From contig NZ_CP017603.1 in the NCBI RefSeq assembly GCF_001854185.1, positions 3,038,001 to 3,102,000 on the forward strand: a DNA stretch of 64,000 nt. The letters run 5' to 3'. The translations under genes were made by a program, and so were the position numbers. This DNA comes from Clostridium formicaceticum. Lineage in GTDB: Bacteria; Bacillota; Clostridia; Peptostreptococcales; Natronincolaceae. Under the pieces are notes generated by a model. The model was not told the DNA's origin, searched no databases, and worked only from the letters and a program-made list of their open reading frames with translations. Positions within the stretch are counted from its first letter, which is position 1. Every line of letters starts with the position of its first letter. Below are positions 57,595 through 64,000 of this stretch, in pieces.

Positions 57595-58352
57595 ACCATA
57601 AAGACATCTATGAAAAAATAGCATTGTTTTCTAAAGAACTTAAGCTGCCATATATTCTAAGGCATTTTAAAGAAGAACTTACCGAAGCCAATAAAGACTC
57701 TAAAACCTATGACACTTTCCTTTACGATCTTTTAGAAAAAGAATATGACCTTAGAAAAGACAATGGGAGGAAGAGCAGGATTAGAAGTGCAAGATTTCCA
57801 TATAAAAAATACCTTGAAGATTTAATCATAGAAGATTTGCCAGAAGATGCAAGAAATAAAGTGAAGGTGTTTTCAACCCTTGAATTTATTGAAACGGGTC
57901 AAAATATTATCCTTGCAGGTAACCCAGGCACGGGGAAGACCCATATGGCTATTGGTTTGGGCATAAAAGCCTGTAATGTAGGCTATAAAGTCCTATTCAC
58001 TACCATTCCCCTATTGGTGAATGAATTAAAGGAAAGTAGGTCAGAAAAAAACCTTCGTGCCTTTGAAAAAAGGTTTGAAAAGTATGATTTAATCATAGCC
58101 GATGAATTAGGATATATCTCCTTTGATAAGGAGGCTTCCGAGCTACTTTTCACATACTTATCTTTGAGAGCGGGTAGAAAATCAACCATTATCACAACCA
58201 ATCTTTCCTTTGAAAGGTGGGATGAAATATTTAAAGATCCAGTTATGACAGCAGCTATGATAGATAGATTAACCCATAAATCTTATATAGTAAATATGAA
58301 TGGTAATTCTTACAGATTAAAAGAAACCAAACGATGGCTTGAGGAACAATAA
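57591..58352 (+). CDS. istB: IS21 helper ATPase IstB
   Basis: 253 aa, DnaC-like AAA+ ATPase. Walker A AGNPGTGKTHMAIGLG, Walker B LIIADELGYISF, sensor 1 STIITTNLSF. Remodels target DNA and activates IstA. Translationally coupled to istA by the ATGA overlap at 57591. Confidence 0.95.
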   Translation: MNHKDIYEKIALFSKELKLPYILRHFKEELTEANKDSKTYDTFLYDLLEKEYDLRKDNGRKSRIRSARFPYKKYLEDLIIEDLPEDARNKVKVFSTLEFIETGQNIILAGNPGTGKTHMAIGLGIKACNVGYKVLFTTIPLLVNELKESRSEKNLRAFEKRFEKYDLIIADELGYISFDKEASELLFTYLSLRAGRKSTIITTNLSFERWDEIFKDPVMTAAMIDRLTHKSYIVNMNGNSYRLKETKRWLEEQ

Positions 58353-58889
58353 TTTTTTTACTCCCCTAGGGGAAATTTCAATTAGTATATAGAGGAATTT
58401 TGGATTGACAAATACAAATATTCTGTGTTTAGAAATAAGAAGTTTGATCGATTAAAAAATTCTATTGTAGCAGGGGAAATATATCAGGCACTAAAGAGAA
58501 TTGCAAGAACAGAAGATATTGATAAATGTACTATGCATGTAGCAATAGATAATGTTAGTATCTTTAAATTAGTTTCTAAGCAATTCAAAAATGTAAATAT
58601 CATAGAAAAAAATAGTTTACCTTTTGAAGTTACACTCAAAGAAGACAAACGTAAGAACAATGGCAAAAAAGCAACAAAGGGTAAACAGAGAGAAGAATCT
58701 GCAAAGGAATATCTTGAGCAAAATGTAGAAAAAGGTATAACTAAAATACCTAAAGAAGGTTTATGTAATGTATCCGGTATAGAACAAAGCAATCTATCAA
58801 GAGAAATAAAAAAATGGGAATGGTTTAAGGATAAATTTTATACAAGTAATAAAGCTACAGACAAGTCATTTATCTTTTTAAAGTTGTCG

Positions 58890-59269
58890 TCATAATCATA
58901 CTATTGACAGTCCAAGTTTGACGCTATCGCTTACAAACTTTTACACAGTTACAATTGACATTGTAAGATGAATTAAACTATATAATAAATTCAAAGTGAA
59001 AAGGTTATAAATGGTGTTCTCGTCATTTTTATCCTTTATAATATAGAATCAATGACGAGGACTCTTTAAATATTGAAATTTACACATTTTAGTCAAAAAG
59101 CAGTTTTAAAAAATAGCATTATTTAAGCTGAAAAATGGTTATAAACGTTGGAAATTACACAATTGATAGTTTGAAAAAATATAATCAATATAAAAATGGT
59201 AGTCATACCATTCTTTTTTTAAACGTTTTGCGATAGCATAAACGTGCAAAGTCAATAGTAGGATTATGA
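58890..59269. repeat. 380-base segment with inverted ends
   Basis: Left TCATAATCATACTATTGAC (58890-58908) and right, read backwards, TCATAATCCTACTATTGAC (59269-59251): 18 of 19 match. Further in GCTATCGC (58923-58930) pairs with GCGATAGC (59230-59237). Inside: promoter-like TTGACA (58955) with TATATA (58979), CTCGTCATT/AATGACGAG (59019-59059), GGTTATAAA twice, and a terminator. No clear target duplication. It is the gap between the helicase-like gene and the polymerase gene and starts at the stop codon of the first. Either a MITE-like unit, an origin, or an RNA gene. Confidence 0.65.
59195..59220 (+). terminator. terminator inside the 380-base segment
   Basis: AATGGTA (59195-59201) with TACCATT (59206-59212), loop GTCA, then CTTTTTTT. 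No coding gene ends here, which points to a non-coding transcript of about 230 bases starting near 58990. Confidence 0.7.
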
Positions 59270-59318
59270 AGTGGTAATAGGAACGGGTAAAGGTTAAATT
59301 AAAGGGAGGAGATTTTGG

Positions 59319-61967
59319 ATGAAGAATGTAAGAATAAATAATATAAATACATTAGCATTTTTAACGGATGAGGAAAGAGTTTTATATAATAGTTTGTGTG
59401 AGAAATATAATGAATTGGGAAATATAAAAAGGTATTGTTATCAAGTAGTTTTTAGAGATACTACACTATCTTACAAAGAACATTCAAAGAAGTTAGAAGA
59501 GAATCAATACTATAAAAAGGATTGTACTGATCTTACTAAGAAAAAACTAAATAAAGAACAAAAAGATCAATACAATAAGTTAAAAGAAGAATATGGATTT
59601 AAGGCTATTTTATCTGAATCAGACAAAATTAAAAAAGAATTGAATAAATTAATAAAGAGTAGAAAAATGAAAGATAAATGTAAATTGTCGGTAGAATTAA
59701 ATGATTATAGAAAAGTATATGTTTCTAGTAGTGTGCTTACAAAAAGTGTAGATGCTGAAGATATTTTTATAGTAAGTCTTCACAATAAACATGTGAAAAC
59801 TACCAGGATTTGGGAACAAATAGTTAAAAATGGGTTTACATACACTGATACTGATGGAATAGAAAAGAAGGCAATATTCTACACAGCAAGTACAGGACAG
59901 ATAAGAAAGAAGAAAGGTTTTTTTGTTGTAGAAGATAGTTTAAATACTGTAATAAATAAGTTAAATTCTGGTCTAACATTGGAAAAAATTAATGAGTTAG
60001 GTGGATGTAATGTAAATAAATATTTAGCTTATGCAGCACTTAATACAAGTAGTACAGAAGCGTGGGATAGATTTGATATAGATAAAGCAATTGTAGTAGA
60101 TGATTTTGAAACAGAAATTGAAATTGAAGTAGATTATATAGATAATAAAACATTTAAAATTACTAGAAGGAAAATGTTTGTTCCTATTTCACATACAGAT
60201 GGATGTGGTTTAATGTTACCTTCTGTATCTAGAAAAAATATGATGATAAGGCTCCCTTGGATCAAAGGCTTACTTACTGTTGCGAACTTCAAAAAATTTA
60301 ATGAAAAATATGGAAATGATACGAAAATAAAAGACATTTATGGGAAATGGCATGATATTAAAGATATTGAAGTGATTTTTTCTAAATCACAATTCAAGAT
60401 GTACAAGTATTACCCTAATGAAGTCGATGGAAATGGTAATGTAATTAAATATGGTTGGGATAAATACAAGGAATTATTTAAACTACATGGTTGCACAGCT
60501 AATACTACAAATGTAGAACCCAACAAAGCTGATTTCAAAGAAGCTACACTTAACTATCAGATGATGCAGACTCTTACAGATGTAGAAGACAAAGAAATTA
60601 GGGATTTATTGAAGAAGGATTTGGATTATATTAATGACTTGTATATAGATAGTAATTTACAATTCAAAGAGTTAACAAAAAGAAAAGATGCTACAGCAGA
60701 AATATTAAAAAAATACCCTAACTTCATTCACGATGAGCATGTACAAAACGAGTTAAGTAGTAGAATTACAAGTAAGCGTAAAGAGTTAAAACGAGCAGAG
60801 TTTCATGTTAATAGTGCTAAATATACTTTTATTATTCCTGATATAATTGCGTGGATGCAATTTCTATTTTGTAGCGGTGTAAATCCACAAGGGGTTTTAA
60901 AAAAAGGTGAAGTACATTGTAGTATGTTTAAATATAATGAAGATGTAGATGTATTAAGATCACCTCATCTGTGGAAGGAACATTGCATAAGAACAAATGT
61001 AGAAATCGAAGAAGAATACAGAGAATATTTCAAAATCGGCAATAGTAGACAATTAGGTGTTTATACAAGTGTTAAAGATGATATAAGCAAAAGGCTAATG
61101 TTCGATGTAGACGGAGATTCTGCACTTGTTGTACAAGATAAATTATATAATAAAATTGTGAAAAGAAATATGAAAGATGTAGTTCCCTTGTATTATGAAA
61201 TGGGTAAAGCGGAACCTGAAAAATTAAGTAATGTGGCATTTTATAAGGGAATAAAAAGTGCCTTTAAATATAATCAAGTTGGTAGATATAGTAATTATAT
61301 GACAGCGGAGTGGAACACTACGCAGGATATTGATACATTAAGAGTGTTATGCAGTCTAAACAATTATAGTATCGATGCTAGTAAGACTCTATATATGTGT
61401 TACCCAGAAAGGGATAGTGACATATATAACAAGATAGAAGAAGCAAAAAATAAAGACATGCCTTATTTCTTTCAATATATTAAAGATGGTTATAGTAACA
61501 AAGAGTTAACAACTGAACAGTCAACGATGAATAAGTTGGTGTGGTACTTAGAGGAAGAGTTTAAAAATGCAAATGGAAAAAGGTATGTAGAGAACACTAT
61601 TGAAAAATTCAATCATAAAGAGTTTTTGAATAATAAAAGTATTTTAGGCAAAAAGAATTTAACTGCTTTAAAGGAAATAAATTATGAATTGGCATATCAG
61701 CATTACAAAGAAATAGGCAAGATGATTGAAGAATCTATATACACTGTTAAAGATGAAGATGACAAATCTCTTGTAAGAAGTGTATATACTGATTACAAAG
61801 AAAAAATTAAAGAATATGCAAAAGAAATTAATATCCAGTGGACGGAGCATGTTGATGCTATAATTGCATTAAGCTACAAAAAGAATAAAGACAGTAAAAA
61901 CAAAACAATATTGCTAGAATTATTCAAAGAAGAAATATTATTAAATTTAGAGAAAAATTTAAAGTAA
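59319..61967 (+). CDS. RNA polymerase of the QDE-1/YonO (RdRP-like, two-barrel) class, predicted
   Basis: 882 aa, ATG 59319 after GGGAGGAG. The motifs stand in the order known from eukaryotic cellular RdRPs and YonO: SHTDGCGLMLPS (D294; compare FSDGxGxIS), then MMIRLPWIKGLLTV (R311, K316-G317; compare QIRxxGxKGVV), RSPHLWKEH, then the catalytic LMFDVDGDSALVV with D596, D598 and D600 (DxDGD), and YSIDASKTLY (D686, K689). The N-terminal 250 residues are basic and unique. DxDGD binds the metal ions of nucleotide transfer in this class. Template (DNA or RNA) and product cannot be told. It lies in an integrated element next to a helicase-like gene and has its own terminator. Confidence 0.8.
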   Translation: MKNVRINNINTLAFLTDEERVLYNSLCEKYNELGNIKRYCYQVVFRDTTLSYKEHSKKLEENQYYKKDCTDLTKKKLNKEQKDQYNKLKEEYGFKAILSESDKIKKELNKLIKSRKMKDKCKLSVELNDYRKVYVSSSVLTKSVDAEDIFIVSLHNKHVKTTRIWEQIVKNGFTYTDTDGIEKKAIFYTASTGQIRKKKGFFVVEDSLNTVINKLNSGLTLEKINELGGCNVNKYLAYAALNTSSTEAWDRFDIDKAIVVDDFETEIEIEVDYIDNKTFKITRRKMFVPISHTDGCGLMLPSVSRKNMMIRLPWIKGLLTVANFKKFNEKYGNDTKIKDIYGKWHDIKDIEVIFSKSQFKMYKYYPNEVDGNGNVIKYGWDKYKELFKLHGCTANTTNVEPNKADFKEATLNYQMMQTLTDVEDKEIRDLLKKDLDYINDLYIDSNLQFKELTKRKDATAEILKKYPNFIHDEHVQNELSSRITSKRKELKRAEFHVNSAKYTFIIPDIIAWMQFLFCSGVNPQGVLKKGEVHCSMFKYNEDVDVLRSPHLWKEHCIRTNVEIEEEYREYFKIGNSRQLGVYTSVKDDISKRLMFDVDGDSALVVQDKLYNKIVKRNMKDVVPLYYEMGKAEPEKLSNVAFYKGIKSAFKYNQVGRYSNYMTAEWNTTQDIDTLRVLCSLNNYSIDASKTLYMCYPERDSDIYNKIEEAKNKDMPYFFQYIKDGYSNKELTTEQSTMNKLVWYLEEEFKNANGKRYVENTIEKFNHKEFLNNKSILGKKNLTALKEINYELAYQHYKEIGKMIEESIYTVKDEDDKSLVRSVYTDYKEKIKEYAKEINIQWTEHVDAIIALSYKKNKDSKNKTILLELFKEEILLNLEKNLK

Positions 61968-61977
61968 AAAGTTAAAA

Positions 61978-62005
61978 AAACCCTAGTTTTTCCTAGGGTT
62001 TTTGT
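61978..62005 (+). terminator. terminator after the polymerase gene
   Basis: AAACCCTAG (61978-61986) with CTAGGGTTT (61993-62001) and a T-run TTTTTG. Starts ten bases after the stop. Confidence 0.88.
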
Positions 62006-62082
62006 CTATATTAATAATTTTTTAAAACCATAAAATGCTTTATGTATTAGTGTTTTCAATATATGTGTAGATTTTATGAGTT

Positions 62083-62195
62083 CCTACAATATGAATAAGA
62101 ATATAATAAGAGGTGGAACATTGTAGTGTTATAAGTATTATATTCTTATTCAAAACAGGGGAAGAACCTCTTTCCCCTTTTATTATTTTTTTAAT
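62083..62195 (+). promoter_or_regulatory. structured leader with alternative hairpins before the 62359 gene
   Basis: A perfect 16-base inverted repeat GAATAAGAATATAATA (62093-62108) / TATTATATTCTTATTC (62136-62151) encloses AGAGGTGG. Next comes AGGGGAAGA-ACC-TCTTTCCCCT and T-rich sequence, a terminator-like hairpin. AGAGGT in the first loop can pair with ACCTCT of the second, and CTACAAT (about 62083) with ATTGTAG in the first loop. These pairings exclude each other, as in attenuators. The gap from 62196 to 62358 is plain AT-rich sequence. Confidence 0.55.
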
Positions 62196-62358
62196 AGGAA
62201 AACATTACTTTTGTAAGTAAATTATATCATATCAAAAACATAAATGCAATAGTTATTTTTAAAAAAGTTTATAGTATCTCAGTTTTAGTATTGATAGATT
62301 TTCAATACTTTATTCATTAAAATAAAATAATTTTAAAAAAATTATAGGAGGAGATTGG

Positions 62359-62754
62359 ATGATCAAATTTGATGAAAAAGAAATTAATTGGGCGGTTAGA
62401 AAATTTGAGAGAATTGTAAGGGATATTGACAACATTGATTCGATAGAAGATGAAGATTATAAAGATTATTTAGATGGTATTGATACTGAGACTTATGATA
62501 ATATGCTGAAAGTGATTGAGAGTGACTTTGACAAAATAAATAGCAATGAAGATATAAATGAAGCGTTTATTGAAGGACTCATCTGGGGTGTTGGTGGTAT
62601 GTGGGTATGGTTAGATAATAGAGATAGCGTAGAGTTTGTAAGAGAACTATTAGGTAATGTTGTAGATGAAGAATATTTTACCCTATATGAAAAAATATTA
62701 AATAAGTTTGAATTTGAGAGCGAGGATGGAGAAGATGGAGAAGAAGATGTATAG
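62359..62754 (+). CDS. unknown acidic protein
   Basis: 131 aa, ATG 62359 after TAGGAGGAGATT, the same start-site text as at 59319 and 63100. Extremely acidic (about a third D or E), ends ESEDGEDGEEDV. One hydrophobic stretch (IEGLIWGVGGMWVWL). Highly acidic small proteins in mobile elements can mimic DNA; that is only a possibility. No family recognised. Confidence 0.65.
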   Translation: MIKFDEKEINWAVRKFERIVRDIDNIDSIEDEDYKDYLDGIDTETYDNMLKVIESDFDKINSNEDINEAFIEGLIWGVGGMWVWLDNRDSVEFVRELLGNVVDEEYFTLYEKILNKFEFESEDGEDGEEDV

Positions 62755-62944
62755 CACCAATAAAGCAGCTTATGTTGCGTTATTTACAGATGCAGAAATT
62801 AAAAAAGATGAAGAAGGTAAAACATACTATGTTTTCGATTGTGATGTACATAAGTACATAGAAGAATACAAGCAAAATGAGTTGTTGCAACGGTTTGTTA
62901 GAAAGTTTGAAGAATTAAAGAAGAAAGCTAGAGAATTGAAATAA
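62747..62944 (+). CDS. unknown small protein
   Basis: 65 aa when started at ATG 62747, overlapping the previous stop (ATGTATAG) and seven bases after GGAGAAG; the frame opens at 62708. A beta-like start (YVALFTDAEIKKDEEGKTYYVFDCD), then a helical basic end. Coupled to the preceding acidic protein. No family recognised. Confidence 0.55.
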   Translation: MYSTNKAAYVALFTDAEIKKDEEGKTYYVFDCDVHKYIEEYKQNELLQRFVRKFEELKKKARELK

Positions 62945-62952
62945 GGCTATTT

Positions 62953-62992
62953 GACCAAGTGTGTTAGGTGGTCTTTTTTATTTATTTTTTTT
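62953..62992 (+). terminator. terminator after the small gene pair
   Basis: GACCA (62953-62957) with TGGTC (62969-62973) followed by TTTTTTATTTATTTTTTTT. Short stem, very long T-rich run. Confidence 0.6.
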
Positions 62993-63099
62993 ACTTAAAA
63001 ATGAAAATAATTTATTAATCTTATTATAACATTATTAAAAGTAAATAGTCAACAAGAAATTTTGAAAAATATTTTAAAAAACATAGGAGGAGATTTAAG

Positions 63100-63687
63100 A
63101 TGGAAAAACAAAAATTAATAGGGGTAAGCGGTGTATATGCAATTGTAGTAAAGGAAAATGGTGAGAAAGTTGTTAGATATGTTGGTTCTGGTAGTAACTT
63201 AGAAAGTAGAAAGAGCAATCACTGGAGCAGGTTGAGAAAAGGGACTCATATCAAACAACTACAAGAATTATATGATAAATTAGGAGAAGATAAATTTGAT
63301 TTATTTATCTTAGATACTTGTAATAAGAGTAGCCTACTAGAATTAGAGAGATTGCACAAAAAAATACATGAAGATACGATCTGGAATATAAACGAAATCA
63401 GAGATACAAAGAAGAAGGTTAGGCGAGGGTTAGAAGCAGTAAAGCATAGAGAGATGTGCAGAGAATTATTCTCTGGAAGTAAGAATCCTAATGCCAATAT
63501 AGATGAAACTATGGCAGGAGAAATCCTTTGGTATAAGCAAAATACTGATATGAAACATAGAGAAATTGCTGAATTGTATGAGGGTGTTAGTGTGAATATA
63601 GTTAGTAGAATTGGAAGAGACCGATGGTTACATGTTACACCTATTAAACCTATGGAAGCAACGAAAGGAGTAGAGGCAAATGAATAA
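63100..63687 (+). CDS. GIY-YIG endonuclease-like protein with C-terminal HTH
   Basis: 195 aa, ATG 63100 after TAGGAGGAGATT. N-terminal part GVYAIVVKENGEKVVRYVGSGSNLESRKSNH matches the GIY-YIG core (GVY, then YVG, then an arginine helix), with LELERLHKKIHE for the later glutamate. The C-terminal part (from about 125: GSKNPNANIDETMAGEILWYKQNTDMKHREIAELYEGVSVNIVSRI) is an HTH with a NUMOD-like lead (GSKNPNA), the layout of homing endonucleases. May act in mobility of the element or cut rival DNA. Confidence 0.75.
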   Translation: MEKQKLIGVSGVYAIVVKENGEKVVRYVGSGSNLESRKSNHWSRLRKGTHIKQLQELYDKLGEDKFDLFILDTCNKSSLLELERLHKKIHEDTIWNINEIRDTKKKVRRGLEAVKHREMCRELFSGSKNPNANIDETMAGEILWYKQNTDMKHREIAELYEGVSVNIVSRIGRDRWLHVTPIKPMEATKGVEANE

Positions 63688-64000
63688 AGAAATTATATTT
63701 AATTTAATAATTTTTTCTTTGTGTTTAATTTTAGTTTTTAGATTATTTAGATCGTTTAGAGAGTCTGCTAGAGAATACAAAAGAGTTTATAGTAAATTAG
63801 TAGAAGTTAAAGAAAGGTTAGAAAACAAGAGTAAATTGAGAGAATCTATTGACGAACTAAACATAGATATTGAAAAATACCGATGGGATGAAAGAAATAG
63901 GGAAATTAAAGAAGGGTTAAAGGTGTTAAAAAATAATGATGATGTGCTAGAAGAACATATTAAAGAGTTACAAGCTAGTATGAAGCGGATAGAAGTAATA
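63680..64000 (+). CDS. membrane-anchored coiled-coil protein, 5' part only
   Basis: ATG 63680 after AAAGGAG overlaps the end of the previous gene; the frame is open to the window end (107 codons). Starts MNKEIIFNLIIFSLCLILVF, one membrane helix, then a long charged coiled coil (about 35-107, with LVEVKERLENKSKLRESID and EEHIKELQASMKRIEVI). Could be a spanin-like, DivIC-like or structural protein; cannot be told from this part. Confidence 0.65.
   Translation, partial: MNKEIIFNLIIFSLCLILVFRLFRSFRESAREYKRVYSKLVEVKERLENKSKLRESIDELNIDIEKYRWDERNREIKEGLKVLKNNDDVLEEHIKELQASMKRIEVI

Larger units (their letters stand above)
55912..58416 (+). mobile_element. IS21 family insertion sequence
   Basis: 2505 bases. 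Left end TGTTTATGATAATCTAAAA and right end (minus strand) TGTATTTGTCAATCCAAAA agree in 13 of 19 bases; an inner repeat TTGAAAATTCCCCTAG / TTGAAATTTCCCCTAG follows on each side. Ends are TG...CA, as in IS21. The target duplication is AATAT (55907-55911 and 58417-58421). Carries istA and istB, both whole, so the element may be active. Confidence 0.92.
54592..58895 (+). pseudogene. P-loop helicase-like gene split by an IS21-type element
   Basis: 5' part 54592-55911, 3' part 58422-58895; between them the IS. Removing the IS and one AATAT copy joins ...EKKY to SVFRNKKF in frame and gives a 597-aa protein. Seen: Walker A NEAGFGKSYISY with K42, Walker B ILICDEFIDL with D144-E145, STNNAFITYDNR, and in the 3' part YQALKRIARTEDIDKC, like the motif VI region of helicases (arginine-rich), then a basic C terminus. 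The 442-aa product made now ends in a few IS-encoded residues and lacks that part, so it is likely dead. Confidence 0.8.
47313..64000. mobile_element. integrated element at the tRNA-Sec 3' end (right end outside the window)
   Basis: A tyrosine recombinase begins 135 bases after tRNA-Sec and reads away from it, the usual picture of an element inserted at a tRNA 3' end. From here on housekeeping genes stop; small unknown genes, an HTH repressor, a helicase-like gene with an IS, a two-barrel RNA polymerase-like gene and a GIY-YIG-like gene follow. No second copy of the tRNA 3' end is seen up to 64000, so the far end must lie beyond. No conjugation, capsid or portal gene is visible, so the type (phage, plasmid-like, ICE or IME) is open. 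Confidence 0.7.

Noticed and set aside
55918-58410. First choice of IS21 ends (TGATAATC...GGATTGACA)
   Set aside because: Moving out by six bases on each side extends the inverted match and gives a clean AATAT duplication, so 55912-58416 is preferred.
58425-58895. Separate 156-aa gene behind the IS
   Set aside because: It joins in frame to the 5' helicase-like part after removal of the IS and has no ribosome site of its own, so it is the cut-off 3' end.

Overview
The window reads as the chromosome of a low-GC, anaerobic, spore-forming Clostridia member. It carries an Rnf ferredoxin:NAD+ oxidoreductase operon, Fe-S dependent L-serine dehydratase, SpoIVFA/SpoIVFB homologues, a T-box in front of leuS, a Prp-processed L27 and a complete selenocysteine pathway. 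Gene content and order recall Alkaliphilus and relatives. That placement is inference from gene content; no rRNA is present to confirm it.

Region 1 (1-47,312) is ordinary chromosome. Bases 1-2361 hold a signalling-type cluster: two DRTGG proteins, two HATPase proteins and a PHP protein. The rnfCDGEAB operon follows (2732-7829). Next come a Gx-type transporter, a DUF4321 protein, maf, radC, mreBCD-mrdA (cell shape and elongation), minCDE (septum placement), mgsA, spoIVFA-spoIVFB, a radical SAM pair, rng, rplU-prp-rpmA, obg, yhbY, a nitronate-monooxygenase-like flavoprotein, nadD, yqeK, an LCP protein, a Ca2+/Na+ exchanger, rsfS, T-box-leuS, a YheO-type regulator, ridA, sdaAB-sdaAA, a DacF-type carboxypeptidase (minus strand) and comEA. 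The selenium block closes the region: selD (itself a selenoprotein with an in-frame TGA and a SECIS-like hairpin), an alanine symporter (minus strand), selA, selB, a gene remnant and tRNA-Sec with its own promoter. Three copies of an approximately 80-bp hairpin-bearing repeat lie between genes here.

Region 2 (47,313 to beyond 64,000) is an accessory element apparently inserted at the 3' end of tRNA-Sec. A tyrosine recombinase starts 135 bp after the tRNA. It is followed by an HTH protein, an approximately 960-bp palindrome-rich non-coding tract, small unknown genes, a repressor with divergent promoters, a ParB/DUF3102 remnant, an HELTH metalloprotease-like protein, and a P-loop helicase-like gene cut in two by an IS21-type insertion (5-bp target duplication; removing it restores the frame). 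After that come a 380-bp segment with inverted ends, an 882-aa protein with the signature motifs of QDE-1/YonO-type two-barrel RNA polymerases, a structured leader, a GIY-YIG-like protein and a membrane coiled-coil protein cut off by the window end. The other end of the element is not in the window.

The strongest leads are the RdRP-like polymerase inside a tRNA-Sec-integrated element, the non-coding tract with three hairpins sharing one loop but different arms, and the near-perfect record of the IS21 insertion into the helicase-like gene.
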